64,000 bases of DNA from SUG1106 sp051883095 (GCA_051883095.1 JBJETB010000088.1:48045-112044); one strand, 5' to 3'; shown: positions 51,373-61,005, counted from the stretch's first letter. Translations and numbers: made by a program. The notes: generated by a model not told the origin, from the letters alone.

Positions 51373-53422
51373 AACTCTGAAGCTGGCAGACAGCGTAACC
51401 TCCATAAAAGGGGTAGGCAAAAAACGGGCTGAGCTTCTTGGAAAAATGAATATACACACTGTGGAGGACCTTCTTTATCTTTTCCCGAGAAAGTATGAGG
51501 ACAGACGTCATGCGGTGACCGTAATGGAAGCGCCTTTCAATCAGGATGTGCTGCTGGAGGTTCGTGTTGTCACGAAACAGATAAGCGGAAATCCATACAG
51601 CAAAAAACGCCTTCTCAGAGTACTTGTGGAGGATAATACCGGAAGCCTGGAGATGCTGTTCTTTAACGGAAAGTATCTGGCGGATTATTTTAAGCCGGGT
51701 CAGGCTCTTACTCTTTTCGGAAAGATTACGCTGAACAATGGCAGGCGTCAGATGGCTCATCCGGAATTCCATAATACAGGAGACAAGGATGATGTAAGAG
51801 GGCTTTTTCCTGTGTATCCGCTGACAGAAGGACTTTACCAGGGGCAGATGCGTTCTATGCAGCTGGCAGTGAGAGAAACCGCAAAGGAAATAAAGGAGTG
51901 GCTACCGGAAAAAATAGTGAGGGAAAACAATCTTTGCGATCCGGCATACGCCATAGAGAACATACACTTTCCTCTGGCAGAGAGACCTGTGCTGGAAAGC
52001 AGATATCGTCTCATTTTCGAGGAACTGCTCACTCTTCAGAGCGGATTGTTTTATATCAAACGTGGACGGGAAAGAAACAAAAAAGGAGTTTCTGTAAGCA
52101 AGGAAGTTACGCTGCAGCCATTTCTGGATATATTACCTTTTAAACTGACAGAGGGCCAGGAAAGAACTCTGAAACAGATTGAAGAAGATCTTGAGAGCAG
52201 CAGAGCCATGAACAGGCTGGTTCAGGGTGATGTAGGCTCAGGAAAGACGGCCGTGGCCGAGCTGGCAATGTATAAGACAGTAAAAAGCGGTTTTCAGGCG
52301 GTTATGATGGCACCTACGGAATTACTGGCAAAACAGCACATAGCCACCTTAAAAAGGCATTTTGAGCCTTTGGGCATTGACGTAAGATTGCTTTCGGGAA
52401 GCACCAGGGCTAAGGAACGTTCAGAAATCTTGGCTGACCTTAAATCAGGGAAGATTGACATACTTGTAGGAACTCATGCGGTCATACAGCCTGACGTGGA
52501 GTTTTCTGATCTTGGCCTGGTAATCACCGATGAGCAGCATCGATTCGGAGTGAATCAGAGGACTTTACTTGCACAGAAAGGCGAAAATCCCAATATTCTC
52601 GTAATGACGGCGACGCCTATCCCGAGAACCCTGGCAGTAATTCTCTATGGAGACCTGGATATTTCAGTTATAGATACATTGCCGGCAGGAAGGAAACCTA
52701 TAAGGACTTTTTTAAGATACAGAGACAGCCGCAAAAAAATTTACGATTTTGTGGAAGCTCAGGTAAAAGAGGGCAGACAGGCCTATGTGGTTGCCTCGCT
52801 GATAGAAGAATCCGAGGCAATAGACTGTAAATCAGCTGAGGAAATATATGAAGAACTCAGAAAACTTTATCCGAACCTGCGGATAGGACTTGTTCACGGT
52901 GCAATGAAGCAGCAGGAAAAAGATTCTATTATGGAAACTTTTGCGGCAGGCGCCATTGACGTACTTGTATCAACTGTCGTTATAGAAGTTGGAATAGATG
53001 TGGGCAATGCCACAGTTATGGTCATAGAGAACTGTGAGCGATTCGGACTGGCACAGCTTCACCAGCTGAGGGGACGTGTCGGCAGAAGCGGACATCAGTC
53101 CTACTGCATATTGGTGTGTGGTTCTGACAGCGAAACAGCACGGAAGAGAAATGAGATAATGTGCTCCACTGAGGACGGATTTGTAATAGCAGAGGAAGAC
53201 CTTAAACTGAGAGGCCCGGGAGAAATATTCGGCACACGGCAGCATGGACTTCCCGAACTTAACATCACAGACCTTGTAAAGAATGCAGATATCCTTGAGA
53301 AGGTCAAATATGTTGCACGTGATCTGATAGACCGGGATCCTGAACTGGAGCTTCCTGAACACGTCGAGCTTAAAAAAAGGGTAAAAAAGATGTTTGGAGA
53401 AAAGATACAGCTGAGGCTGTGA
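51359..53422 (+). CDS. recG: ATP-dependent DNA helicase RecG
   Basis: 687 residues, usual length. N-terminal wedge/OB region (about 60-150), Walker A GDVGSGKTAVAELA near 286, DEQHRFGV near 388, motif III TATPIPRTL, and the helicase C-domain with VVIEVGIDVGNAT and QLRGRVGRSGHQSYC near 560-577. Rewinds stalled replication forks and branch-migrates junctions. Start ATG 51359 with GAGGG 4 nt upstream. Confidence 0.97.
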   Translation: MGSDKTLKLADSVTSIKGVGKKRAELLGKMNIHTVEDLLYLFPRKYEDRRHAVTVMEAPFNQDVLLEVRVVTKQISGNPYSKKRLLRVLVEDNTGSLEMLFFNGKYLADYFKPGQALTLFGKITLNNGRRQMAHPEFHNTGDKDDVRGLFPVYPLTEGLYQGQMRSMQLAVRETAKEIKEWLPEKIVRENNLCDPAYAIENIHFPLAERPVLESRYRLIFEELLTLQSGLFYIKRGRERNKKGVSVSKEVTLQPFLDILPFKLTEGQERTLKQIEEDLESSRAMNRLVQGDVGSGKTAVAELAMYKTVKSGFQAVMMAPTELLAKQHIATLKRHFEPLGIDVRLLSGSTRAKERSEILADLKSGKIDILVGTHAVIQPDVEFSDLGLVITDEQHRFGVNQRTLLAQKGENPNILVMTATPIPRTLAVILYGDLDISVIDTLPAGRKPIRTFLRYRDSRKKIYDFVEAQVKEGRQAYVVASLIEESEAIDCKSAEEIYEELRKLYPNLRIGLVHGAMKQQEKDSIMETFAAGAIDVLVSTVVIEVGIDVGNATVMVIENCERFGLAQLHQLRGRVGRSGHQSYCILVCGSDSETARKRNEIMCSTEDGFVIAEEDLKLRGPGEIFGTRQHGLPELNITDLVKNADILEKVKYVARDLIDRDPELELPEHVELKKRVKKMFGEKIQLRL

Positions 53423-53427
53423 TATGC

Positions 53428-53458
53428 AAAAAGACCGCGCAAGGAGTGCGGCCTTTTT
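53428..53458. terminator. Convergent terminator between recG and the SASP gene
   Basis: AAAAAGACCGC (53428-53438) pairs with GCGGCCTTTTT (53448-53458) with one mismatch; A and T runs on both sides suit both strands. Confidence 0.82.
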
Positions 53459-53479
53459 GAATTTATCCAATCTTATAGG

Positions 53480-53680
53480 TTATTTTCCGGCTAACTGTCT
53501 TTCAGCCATTTCAACTAACTTCTTAGTCATATAACCGCCAACATAACCGTTCTGTCTAGCAGTAAGGTTTCCCTTGTCAGTCTGTTCGTAGTTAGATAAA
53601 CCAAGCTCGTTAGCGACTTCTGTCTTTAAGCTGTTTAATGCAGGCTTTGCATTAACATTCATCTTATCCTGTAATGACAT
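53480..53680 (-). CDS. Small acid-soluble spore protein, alpha/beta type
   Basis: 66 residues from ATG 53680, 9 nt after GGAGG on the minus strand (a GTG at 53689 abuts the ribosome site). Has the SASP signatures LKTEVANELGLSNYE and GNLTARQNGYVGGYMTKKLVEMAE. These proteins coat and protect DNA in dormant spores, and are degraded by GPR at the E-rich site in germination. Direct evidence that the organism belongs to a sporulating lineage. Confidence 0.95.
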   Translation of the reverse strand: MSLQDKMNVNAKPALNSLKTEVANELGLSNYEQTDKGNLTARQNGYVGGYMTKKLVEMAERQLAGK

Positions 53681-53869
53681 TTTGTTCACCTCCTATTACA
53701 TTACTAGTTTGGCACGGGCTTTTTTTAATATGTGATGCAATAAATGGAGGCTCTGGCCGTCTTTGGAAAAATGCGATGTACGAAATATTTGCTTTTGCAG
53801 AAGATTTGGGTTAATATAATTAGTATTACTGCTTTTAAAAATAAAAAAATAAAAAAGGATTATAAATAT

Positions 53870-54415
53870 ATGAGAATTATAACAGGAGATTTTAAGGGCA
53901 GACGTCTGGAGATGCCCGAAAACAACAATATAAGGCCAACCACAGAAAAGGTTAAGGAAGCCATATTCAGCATAATAGCAGGAAATCTGGAAGATGCAGT
54001 CTGCGTTGACCTTTTTGCAGGAACAGGGAATCTTGGTCTGGAGGCGCTTTCCAGAGGTGCAGAGAAATGCTATTTCGGTGACAATTCAAGAGAGAGTCTG
54101 GCACTTATTAAGAGAAATATTGAAATGTGCCGGGCAGAAGAATGGTCTGTGGTAATACCGGGAGATTTTGAAAAGGTGCTTGCAAGACTGGGAGAGAAAG
54201 GAGAAAAAATAGATATTTTTTTCCTTGACCCTCCATATAAGAAAGGTCTTTATGAAAAATGCTTTGAACTGATAAGCGAATATGATCTACTGGCGGATGA
54301 GGGCATCATAATTGCAGAGCATAACGTTCGTGACTCACTGGAAGATGATATTTACGGATTTGAAAAGATAAAGGAAAGAACCTACGGAACGGTTGCAATA
54401 TCAATATACGGTTGA
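53870..54415 (+). CDS. rsmD: 16S rRNA (guanine966-N2)-methyltransferase RsmD
   Basis: 181 residues from ATG 53870 (MRIITGDFKGRRLEMP, the normal RsmD start); the frame is open upstream to 53744 but that stretch lacks RsmD-like sequence and has no strong ribosome site. SAM motif VCVDLFAGTGNLGLEALSRG and catalytic DPPYKKGLY near 118. Normal length. First of the rsmD-coaD pair, standard in Bacillota. Confidence 0.94.
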   Translation: MRIITGDFKGRRLEMPENNNIRPTTEKVKEAIFSIIAGNLEDAVCVDLFAGTGNLGLEALSRGAEKCYFGDNSRESLALIKRNIEMCRAEEWSVVIPGDFEKVLARLGEKGEKIDIFFLDPPYKKGLYEKCFELISEYDLLADEGIIIAEHNVRDSLEDDIYGFEKIKERTYGTVAISIYG

Positions 54416-54440
54416 TTAAGGCATTTTAATGTGGTAAAAT
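54412..54440 (+). promoter_or_regulatory. Predicted coaD promoter
   Basis: TTGATT (54412-54417), 17-bp spacer, TAAAAT (54435-54440), at the end of rsmD. Confidence 0.5.
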
Positions 54441-54475
54441 AGCAGAAGATATTTTTGTAATGCATTGAGGTAAAA

Positions 54476-54961
54476 ATGAAAACAAAGGCTTTATATGCAG
54501 GGTCCTTTGACCCTCTTACCCTGGGACACCTTGACATAATAGAAAGAGCATCAAACATATTCGATGAAGTTGTGGTAGGTGTAGTGGTGAATCTTGAAAA
54601 AAAGACCATGTTCACCTTTGAGGAGCGTATGGATATGATAAAAGAGGTCACTAAGCATCTTCCTAACGTTACAGTGGATATGTGCAACGGCCTGTTGGCA
54701 GATTATGTGAACAACAACGGTTTTAATGTGGTTGTTCGCGGCCTCAGGGGAGTTTCCGATTTTGATTCGGAGAGACAGATGGCTCAGCTTCACCAGTATC
54801 TTTATAAAGATAAAGTGGAGACTGTTTTCCTGATTTCGGATTCAAAGTATGATTTTATCAGTTCAACCATGGCCAAGCAGGTCATTTCACTGGGAGGAGA
54901 CGGACGGTGTCTGGTACCTCCTCATATATTAAATATAATGAAAGGGAAATTGGGCAAGTAA
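54476..54961 (+). CDS. coaD: Phosphopantetheine adenylyltransferase
   Basis: 161 residues. Nucleotidyltransferase motifs GSFDPLTLGHLDII (T/HxGH) at residues 8-21 and the ISSTMAKQV segment near 128. Catalyses 4'-phosphopantetheine + ATP to dephospho-CoA in coenzyme A synthesis. Ribosome site is weak (GAGG). Stop codon directly abuts the ATG of the next gene. Confidence 0.97.
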   Translation: MKTKALYAGSFDPLTLGHLDIIERASNIFDEVVVGVVVNLEKKTMFTFEERMDMIKEVTKHLPNVTVDMCNGLLADYVNNNGFNVVVRGLRGVSDFDSERQMAQLHQYLYKDKVETVFLISDSKYDFISSTMAKQVISLGGDGRCLVPPHILNIMKGKLGK

Positions 54962-55522
54962 ATGGAAGATACGACAAAAGTTTTAGATTTACTGGATGAA
55001 TTAGAGGACCTCATGGAGGAGGCTACCGCAGTACCTCTGACCAATAAAGTGGTTTTGGAAGCTGAAGAAATTTTTGCTATAGTTAAAGATATCAGGCTCT
55101 CTCTGCCTGACGACATGCAGCAGGCCAAGTGGATAAGAGATGAGAGAGACAGAATACTTGCCGAAGCAAAGGCAGAATACGAAAGAATCATCCGCGAAGC
55201 AAAAAAACAGGCTGATTATCTGGTTGAGACAGATGATATCACTAAGAGAGCAACCAAGCTTGCCGGAGAGATCCTTGAGGATGCGGAGGTTAACGCGAGA
55301 ATGCTCAAGATGAAGACCTACGACTATGTTGATAAGATGCTCTATGATATGCAAGGCAAAATGGATGAGCTCAATATGAAATATTTTGGAGAAATGTATA
55401 CCAATCTTGCCCATACATTTGAGGAAATAGGTAATACTCTTAATGCCAACAGAGAAGAAATAAAAAATCTTGCCTATAGAACTCAAAGTGAAGCAAAGGG
55501 CTCTCCGGAGATGGGGGAATAA
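54962..55522 (+). CDS. Coiled-coil protein linked to coaD
   Basis: 186 residues, almost fully helical and highly charged (RDERDRILAEAKAEYERIIR, EAKKQADYLV), resembling the b-subunit/DivIVA-like coiled-coil proteins (often called ATPase or ATP synthase F0 B-like) that follow coaD in many Clostridia. No TM segment. Starts on the base after the coaD stop (TAAATG), so translationally coupled. Function not established. Confidence 0.82.
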   Translation: MEDTTKVLDLLDELEDLMEEATAVPLTNKVVLEAEEIFAIVKDIRLSLPDDMQQAKWIRDERDRILAEAKAEYERIIREAKKQADYLVETDDITKRATKLAGEILEDAEVNARMLKMKTYDYVDKMLYDMQGKMDELNMKYFGEMYTNLAHTFEEIGNTLNANREEIKNLAYRTQSEAKGSPEMGE

Positions 55523-55528
55523 AAAGAG

Positions 55529-56461
55529 ATGGAACGGAATACGCCTATGGATTCTGCCAGGACATACAGGCAGGGACTGTCATCAGCCCTTATATGCAGC
55601 GTATGGTGGGGAATTATGCCTATTTACTGGCAGTGGCTCAGACCTATTGAATCCTCGGTGATCATATTTTATAGAATTTTGCTGGTGGCAGTTGTTTGTG
55701 TGATTGCCGCCTTGTTTAGGTACAGCATTAATGAAATACTGGAGCCTTTAAAAGATAAAAAACAGGTTATTAAATATATAATTGCAGGTGCTCTTATTAC
55801 GGCCAACTGGTCAATATACATATGGGCGGTTAATGCTGATTATGTGATTCAGACATGTATTGGATATTATATAGAGCCTCTTATGGTATGCACTTTCGGA
55901 GTGGTGCTTTTTAAAGAAAAACTGACTGTATACAAAAAAGCAGCACTTGCTCTTGCATGCGCCGGAGTACTGGTCATAATCATATATTTCAGAGAGGTGC
56001 CGGTGATAGCCCTGGGACTGGCAGTTACATTTTCCATATACGCGGCATGCAAGAAAAATTTCAATAAGCCGCCAATATTATCTCTGCTTTATGAGACTGT
56101 TTTTCTGGCACCTTTTGCGCTGATCGTGATTATATATCTTGAGGTGAGCGGTCAGGGCGCTCTGGCATCACTCGGAAGCGGAGAAATGTACAAATACGGA
56201 CTTCTTATGTTCTGCGGTCTGTTCACCGCGTTTCCGCTTGCGCTGTTTGCTGATGCGGCCAACAAAATCAATTTATTCGCCTTAGGACTTACTGAATATA
56301 TTTCTCCGACACTGTCACTTGTAATAGGTATTTTCCTCTTTCAGGAACCTTTTGAAAAGATTCAGCTGGTGGCATTTGCTATCATTTGGACAGGACTCAT
56401 GTTTTTCAGTTATGGAGAGTTCAAGTATTATAAATCGTCTAAGGAGACTTTAAATGAATGA
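55529..56461 (+). CDS. EamA-type transporter, RarD-like
   Basis: 310 residues, ten TM helices in two EamA halves. RarD-like sequence: QGLSSALICSVWWGIMPIYW at the start, ITANWSIYIWAVNADYVIQTCIGYY near 92, and GLTEYISPTLSLVIGIFLFQEP near 250. Exports or imports small metabolites; RarD substrates are mostly unknown. Overlaps the next gene by 8 nt. Confidence 0.92.
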   Translation: MERNTPMDSARTYRQGLSSALICSVWWGIMPIYWQWLRPIESSVIIFYRILLVAVVCVIAALFRYSINEILEPLKDKKQVIKYIIAGALITANWSIYIWAVNADYVIQTCIGYYIEPLMVCTFGVVLFKEKLTVYKKAALALACAGVLVIIIYFREVPVIALGLAVTFSIYAACKKNFNKPPILSLLYETVFLAPFALIVIIYLEVSGQGALASLGSGEMYKYGLLMFCGLFTAFPLALFADAANKINLFALGLTEYISPTLSLVIGIFLFQEPFEKIQLVAFAIIWTGLMFFSYGEFKYYKSSKETLNE

Positions 56462-58439
56462 CAACTCAAAATCCGTCAACCTGAATTTATTAAACGTGGC
56501 TCTCATGTTCGTCGGTGCGATAATGGGAGCCGGTTTTGCGTCCGGACGTGAGATATGGCAGTTCTTCGGGGTTTTTGGTACAAGAGGGAAGGTCGGAGTT
56601 CTGCTGGTTGGAATTCTTTTTATTCTTCTGGGGACAGCTACTGCATATATAGCAAGAAAGCTGGGAACCAACGAAATGGGCCGAATTATTGCCCCGGGAA
56701 ATAATGAAAAGATTACCAACGCAGTGAGCTGGTTTATGGCTGCAATATTGTTTACTGTTCTTATTAATATGACCGCAGCCTGTGGAGCTATGTTAAATCA
56801 GCTTTTTGGAATAAATCCCATGGTGGGAGGCATTCTCATCGCCGTGCTGGTGGTTGCAACAGTTCTGGGAGAGTTTGAACGTATATCAAAGATATTCAAG
56901 TACATAATGCCGGTGCTTTTCGCTGCTGTTGTAGCATTAAGCATAATTATCATCATGACATGTGAAAGAACCGAGGCAGATCCGGAACTGCTCAATCCGT
57001 CACCTATTGCAGGCAACTGGGTTCTGGCATCATGTCTGTATATCTCGTATAATATACTGGCTATGATTCCAATAGTAGCAACATCTTCCGTAAATGCAAG
57101 ATCGGAAAGAGCAGCCATATTGGGTTCAGGTCTTGGAGGTGTACTTCTCGGGATACTGGCATTTGTTATCGTCAGTGCTATTCAGAAAGATATGTTATTT
57201 GCTCAGGATGCAGATATGCCTATGCTTGCTTATTCGACCAGAGTGTCTCCGGCTGCAGGACTTGTCTATTCCGTATTGCTGTTTGCGGCGATTTATTCAT
57301 CAGCTACCAGCAATTTTTATGGATTTACGACTAAAATAAAAGAAGGCCCGCGCAAGGGCAGAATGGTGATAATCGCCGCAGCAGCGGCATTTTTGCTGGG
57401 CCTTGTGGGCTTTAAGAACGTGGTAGCCTATATGTTCCCAATAGAGGGTTATCTTGGATTTATTATTGTTGCAATGATAGCAGTAAATTTTTTCGATATA
57501 TGGAGGAAAGAAAAAATGCGTGATGAAAATCCATTTAATTTTCCCGAGCCTCTGGTAAGGGTAACAGGCGGCAGAGGCGGAGAGGCGATACTGATACTGG
57601 GGACGGAAAAAACAGGACTTTACGACTGCGGAATGGCATGTTTTGAAGACAGACTTATAGCGAACATACATGAGGTTCTTGACCGCGAGAACAGAACATT
57701 GGATTATATTTTCCTTTCTCATACTCACTATGATCATATAGGTGCACTTCCGTATATACTGGAAGAGTGGCCGGAGGCCAAAGTTTGTGCAGGCGAGAAG
57801 GCTGTCAGAGTTTTTGCAAGTGAGGGTGCGAAACGAACAATGGTCAGACTCGGAAATGAGGCCAAAGAACAGTTCGGCAGCGATGTCGAAATAACTGCTG
57901 ACGGAATGAGAGTGGACATCATTATGAAGGATGGCGACAGCGTAAGCCTTGGAAAAGAAAAAATAACCGCTTTTGTTACAAAAGGTCATACAGACTGCTC
58001 CATGAGCTATCTGCTGGAGCCGCAGAAGATACTTTTTGCCAGCGAGTCCACCGGCGTCAGAAACGGAACAACTTTTATTTATCCATCCATACTGAAAAGT
58101 TACGAAGATGCCCTTGAGTCGGCCCGCAGACTGAAACAGATTGACGTCAACTGTATAATCGGACCTCATTACGGAGCAGTGTCTAAAAAAGAACAGAAGA
58201 CGTTCTTTGATGATTTTATCAATGAAGCAAAGGCTGAGCGGGAGCTTATTTTTAAGGGGATAGAAGAGGGACTTACCGATGAGGAAATACTGGAAAGGCA
58301 TGAGCAGGCATATTGGAATAAGGAAAGAAGTGACAATCAGCCATATCCTGCTTATAAACTTAATGCGGAAATAACAATAAGACTGACAAGAGTTGATTTT
58401 TCAGAAAATTGTGGTAAAATAATTTCATCAAAAGAATAA
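56454..58439 (+). CDS. YkvI-like membrane protein fused to metallo-beta-lactamase hydrolase
   Basis: 661 residues. Residues 1-350 form a YkvI-type transporter-like membrane domain (GAIMGAGFASGREIWQFFG at the start, about ten TM helices). Residues 355-661 are a metallo-beta-lactamase-fold hydrolase with the metal motif SHTHYDHIGALP (HxHxDH) and later His in KGHTDCSMSYLL and IIGPHYGAV. YkvI and MBL proteins are normally separate; an in-frame ATG at 57516 with GGAGG 9 nt before it sits exactly at the junction, so the hydrolase may also be made alone. The Asp/His set suggests an active hydrolase. In an operon with M20 and D-aminoacylase genes. Confidence 0.88.
   Translation: MNDNSKSVNLNLLNVALMFVGAIMGAGFASGREIWQFFGVFGTRGKVGVLLVGILFILLGTATAYIARKLGTNEMGRIIAPGNNEKITNAVSWFMAAILFTVLINMTAACGAMLNQLFGINPMVGGILIAVLVVATVLGEFERISKIFKYIMPVLFAAVVALSIIIIMTCERTEADPELLNPSPIAGNWVLASCLYISYNILAMIPIVATSSVNARSERAAILGSGLGGVLLGILAFVIVSAIQKDMLFAQDADMPMLAYSTRVSPAAGLVYSVLLFAAIYSSATSNFYGFTTKIKEGPRKGRMVIIAAAAAFLLGLVGFKNVVAYMFPIEGYLGFIIVAMIAVNFFDIWRKEKMRDENPFNFPEPLVRVTGGRGGEAILILGTEKTGLYDCGMACFEDRLIANIHEVLDRENRTLDYIFLSHTHYDHIGALPYILEEWPEAKVCAGEKAVRVFASEGAKRTMVRLGNEAKEQFGSDVEITADGMRVDIIMKDGDSVSLGKEKITAFVTKGHTDCSMSYLLEPQKILFASESTGVRNGTTFIYPSILKSYEDALESARRLKQIDVNCIIGPHYGAVSKKEQKTFFDDFINEAKAERELIFKGIEEGLTDEEILERHEQAYWNKERSDNQPYPAYKLNAEITIRLTRVDFSENCGKIISSKE
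57502..57518 (+). promoter_or_regulatory. Internal ribosome site and start at the YkvI/MBL junction
   Basis: GGAGG (57502-57506) followed after 9 nt by ATG (57516-57518), in frame with the long gene at residue 355. It would yield a 307-residue stand-alone hydrolase. Confidence 0.5.
58393..58420 (+). promoter_or_regulatory. Possible promoter before the M20 gene
   Basis: TTGATT (58393-58398), 16-bp spacer, TAAAAT (58415-58420), inside the end of the preceding gene. Confidence 0.4.
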
Positions 58440-58455
58440 GAAAGAGGTGAGTTAA

Positions 58456-59622
58456 ATGGATAAATATTCAGAATTGAAAAAAATTTTAACCGAAAAAGTA
58501 GAAGAAAAATTCCAGGATATGATTTCCTTAAACGATGATCTGGCAGATAATCCGGAGTTATCGGGAGAAGAATTCCGTTCTTCAAAAAAGATAGCAGAAG
58601 TTCTTGAAGCAAACGGTTTTTCTGTTGAGATGCCTTTTGCAGGTCTGGAAACTGCTTTCAGAGGAATACAAGGGAATAATAACCATAAATATAAAGTTGC
58701 AATTATGGCGGAATATGATGCTCTGCCGGGTATAGGTCATGCGTGCGGACACTGCGTAAGCGGTTCAATCAGTGTACTTGCAGCCATAGCTCTTGCACCG
58801 CTGCAGGATGAACTGAATTGTGATATTCATATTCTGGGAACTCCTAATGAAGAAGTTGACGGAGCAAAATGCACTATGGTTGAACAGGGAGTTTTCGATG
58901 GATATGACATGGCTATGATGATACATCTGTATGACCAGAATCTTCTGTACTGCAAGCTTCTGGGACTTCATTCATATCTTTATACTTTCCATGGAAAGGC
59001 TGCTCATGCATCGGCAGCTCCTTGGGATGGTGTGAATGCTCTTAACGGAGCGCAGCTCATGTTCCATGGTATAGATATGCTTCGCCAGCATGTTACACCT
59101 GATGTGAGAATGCATGCTGTCTACAGAAACGGAGGGGAAGCACCTAACATCGTTCCTGAAGAAGCAAGCGCAGAGTTTTACTTCAGAGCACTTGACAAAG
59201 AATATCTTCTCGGTCTCATAAAGAAGGCTGATAACTGTGCTGAGGGAGCAGCAATTGCCACGGGAACAACATGGGATAAAGTTGCCACAGCAAAGGCTTA
59301 CGACAACCTTAAGAATAACGAATTCGGATTAGAAGTTTTAGGTGAGGTCTACAATGAACTGGGCATTGAGATAAACGGTGATCATGACAAGATTTTCGGT
59401 TCATCGGATGCCGGCAATGTAAGCTTTGTCTGCCCGACTTTCCATCCTACGTTACAGATTGTTGACAGAGGAGTTGCTATACATACCAGAGACTTTGCCG
59501 ACGCAGTAAAAGGTGAATGTGCTCATGATGCAATCAGAAAAGGTGCTATGGTAATCGGACTTCAGGTAGCAAAAATATTCTCAGATGAGGAAAAAATCCG
59601 CAGAATGAAAGAGGATTTTTAG
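58456..59622 (+). CDS. M20 family amidohydrolase
   Basis: 388 residues. M20D/AbgB-like metal motifs: AEYDALPGIGHACGHC near 83-98, GTPNEEVDGAKC (catalytic Glu) near 132, a lid domain (FHGKAAHASAAPWDGVNALN) and FGSSDAGNVSFVCP near the C-terminus. Hydrolyses N-acyl or aminobenzoyl-type amide bonds. Ribosome site GAGGTGAG. 18 nt before the D-aminoacylase gene; together they probably release amino acids from N-acylated derivatives or dipeptide conjugates. Confidence 0.93.
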   Translation: MDKYSELKKILTEKVEEKFQDMISLNDDLADNPELSGEEFRSSKKIAEVLEANGFSVEMPFAGLETAFRGIQGNNNHKYKVAIMAEYDALPGIGHACGHCVSGSISVLAAIALAPLQDELNCDIHILGTPNEEVDGAKCTMVEQGVFDGYDMAMMIHLYDQNLLYCKLLGLHSYLYTFHGKAAHASAAPWDGVNALNGAQLMFHGIDMLRQHVTPDVRMHAVYRNGGEAPNIVPEEASAEFYFRALDKEYLLGLIKKADNCAEGAAIATGTTWDKVATAKAYDNLKNNEFGLEVLGEVYNELGIEINGDHDKIFGSSDAGNVSFVCPTFHPTLQIVDRGVAIHTRDFADAVKGECAHDAIRKGAMVIGLQVAKIFSDEEKIRRMKEDF

Positions 59623-59640
59623 AAAGAAAAGGAAGATACA

Positions 59641-61005
59641 ATGTTAGATATTTTAATTACGACCGGAAAATATCCTGATTATGAGAAAAATCAGTTCATT
59701 GAGGCTAACATCGGCATAAAGGATGGCAAAATAACATACATCGGCGCTGAAACTCCGGATGCCGAAAAAGTTATTGATGCAGCCGGCAGAGTGGTTTCTC
59801 CGGGCTTTATAGATATTCACATGCATGAAGAAAACTTTGCCGATGAAGGAAAAGAATACATTATCTCCAGGATGATGCTCAAGCAGGGAGTAACAACCTG
59901 TGTGGGAGGAAACTGCGGAGTAATGTATCAGACTTTGAGGGAATTTAAAGATACAATCAGAGAACTTGGCGGCTCACCTGTAAACTATGCAATGCTCACC
60001 GGTTATAACTGGTACAGGACATCTTTGGGACTGGGGCACTACGATACTGCAACCAGAGAACAGTGGGATATAATCAGAGGCAAGATGCAGGAAGACCTCA
60101 AGGAAGGCGCTATGGGCATTTCCTTCGGAATCGAATATGATCCGGGAATTACCTTTGATGAAATCATATATGGAACTGAAGCATCCGATGATCCGAATCT
60201 GCTTGTAGCAGCTCACTACAGAAATGACTGTCTGAATGACATTTCTTCAATTGAGGAAATGGTAAATATCCAGAAACACATAAACAAAAGATTCCAGATA
60301 TCTCATCTTTCCAGCTGCTCTGCAATGGGAAAAATGAAGGAATCACTGGAGCTTATAAACAAGTCCATGGATGAAGACCCAAGACTGAATTTTGATACAT
60401 ATCCATATAACGCTTTCTCTACGAAAATTAATTCAACTGTTTTTGATGATGGATGTCTTGAAGCATGGGGCAAGGATTATAAGGATCTGATGCTTACGGA
60501 TGAGCCTTATAAGAATGTTTACTGCACCGAGGAGATATTCAGAGATGCCAGAAAGAACTATCCTGAGATGCTGGTTGTAGCTTTCGTAATGAATGAAGAA
60601 GAAATTGCTGAAGCAGTGGCAAATCCAAGGGGAATGGTAGCAAGTGACGGCATTATCAACCATGGAAACGGCCATCCGAGAGCAGCGGGAACTTTTCCGA
60701 GAGTTCTCGGCAAATATGTGAGGGAGGAAAAGAGGCTTTCACTGATAGATGCTTTAAAGAAGATGACTATTGAACCCGCAAAACGTCTCGACCTGGAAGA
60801 ACGGAAGGGCGTCATAAAGATTGGAGCAGATGCAGATATCACCATATTTGACCCTGAAACCATAATTGACGGAGCTACATTCGGAGATATCTCCAAACCG
60901 CCGAAAGGAATTGACTGGGTAATCGTAGGTGGTCAGCCTGCAGCATGCGGCAGCGAGATTATCACTGAAAAGGCCGGAAAATTCATCTCTTATTTTGATA
61001 AATAG
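59641..61005 (+). CDS. N-acyl-D-amino-acid deacylase (D-aminoacylase family)
   Basis: 454 residues. Amidohydrolase fold: VVSPGFIDIHMHEE (HxH metal motif, near 58-68), QGVTTCVGGNCGVMYQ (D-aminoacylase-type cysteine/glycine region), AAHYRNDC near 191, QISHLSS near 219 and the catalytic Asp region GMVASDGIINHGNGHPRAAG near 330. Removes acyl groups from D-amino acids, giving D-amino acid plus carboxylate. Ribosome site AAAGGAAG. Ends the operon at a strong terminator. Confidence 0.92.
   Translation: MLDILITTGKYPDYEKNQFIEANIGIKDGKITYIGAETPDAEKVIDAAGRVVSPGFIDIHMHEENFADEGKEYIISRMMLKQGVTTCVGGNCGVMYQTLREFKDTIRELGGSPVNYAMLTGYNWYRTSLGLGHYDTATREQWDIIRGKMQEDLKEGAMGISFGIEYDPGITFDEIIYGTEASDDPNLLVAAHYRNDCLNDISSIEEMVNIQKHINKRFQISHLSSCSAMGKMKESLELINKSMDEDPRLNFDTYPYNAFSTKINSTVFDDGCLEAWGKDYKDLMLTDEPYKNVYCTEEIFRDARKNYPEMLVVAFVMNEEEIAEAVANPRGMVASDGIINHGNGHPRAAGTFPRVLGKYVREEKRLSLIDALKKMTIEPAKRLDLEERKGVIKIGADADITIFDPETIIDGATFGDISKPPKGIDWVIVGGQPAACGSEIITEKAGKFISYFDK

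Noticed and set aside
53690..53780. Sigma-G promoter for the SASP gene
   Set aside because: Elements such as CAAACTA and TGCATC are present on the minus strand but their spacing (22 nt) does not fit.
53744..53869. 42-codon N-terminal extension of RsmD
   Set aside because: The family begins at MRIITGDFKG; the extension is Lys/Ile-rich intergenic sequence.
57300..58301. 333-codon open frame antisense to the MBL domain
   Set aside because: Shadow of a conserved coding region; Cys/His-rich composition without a domain pattern.
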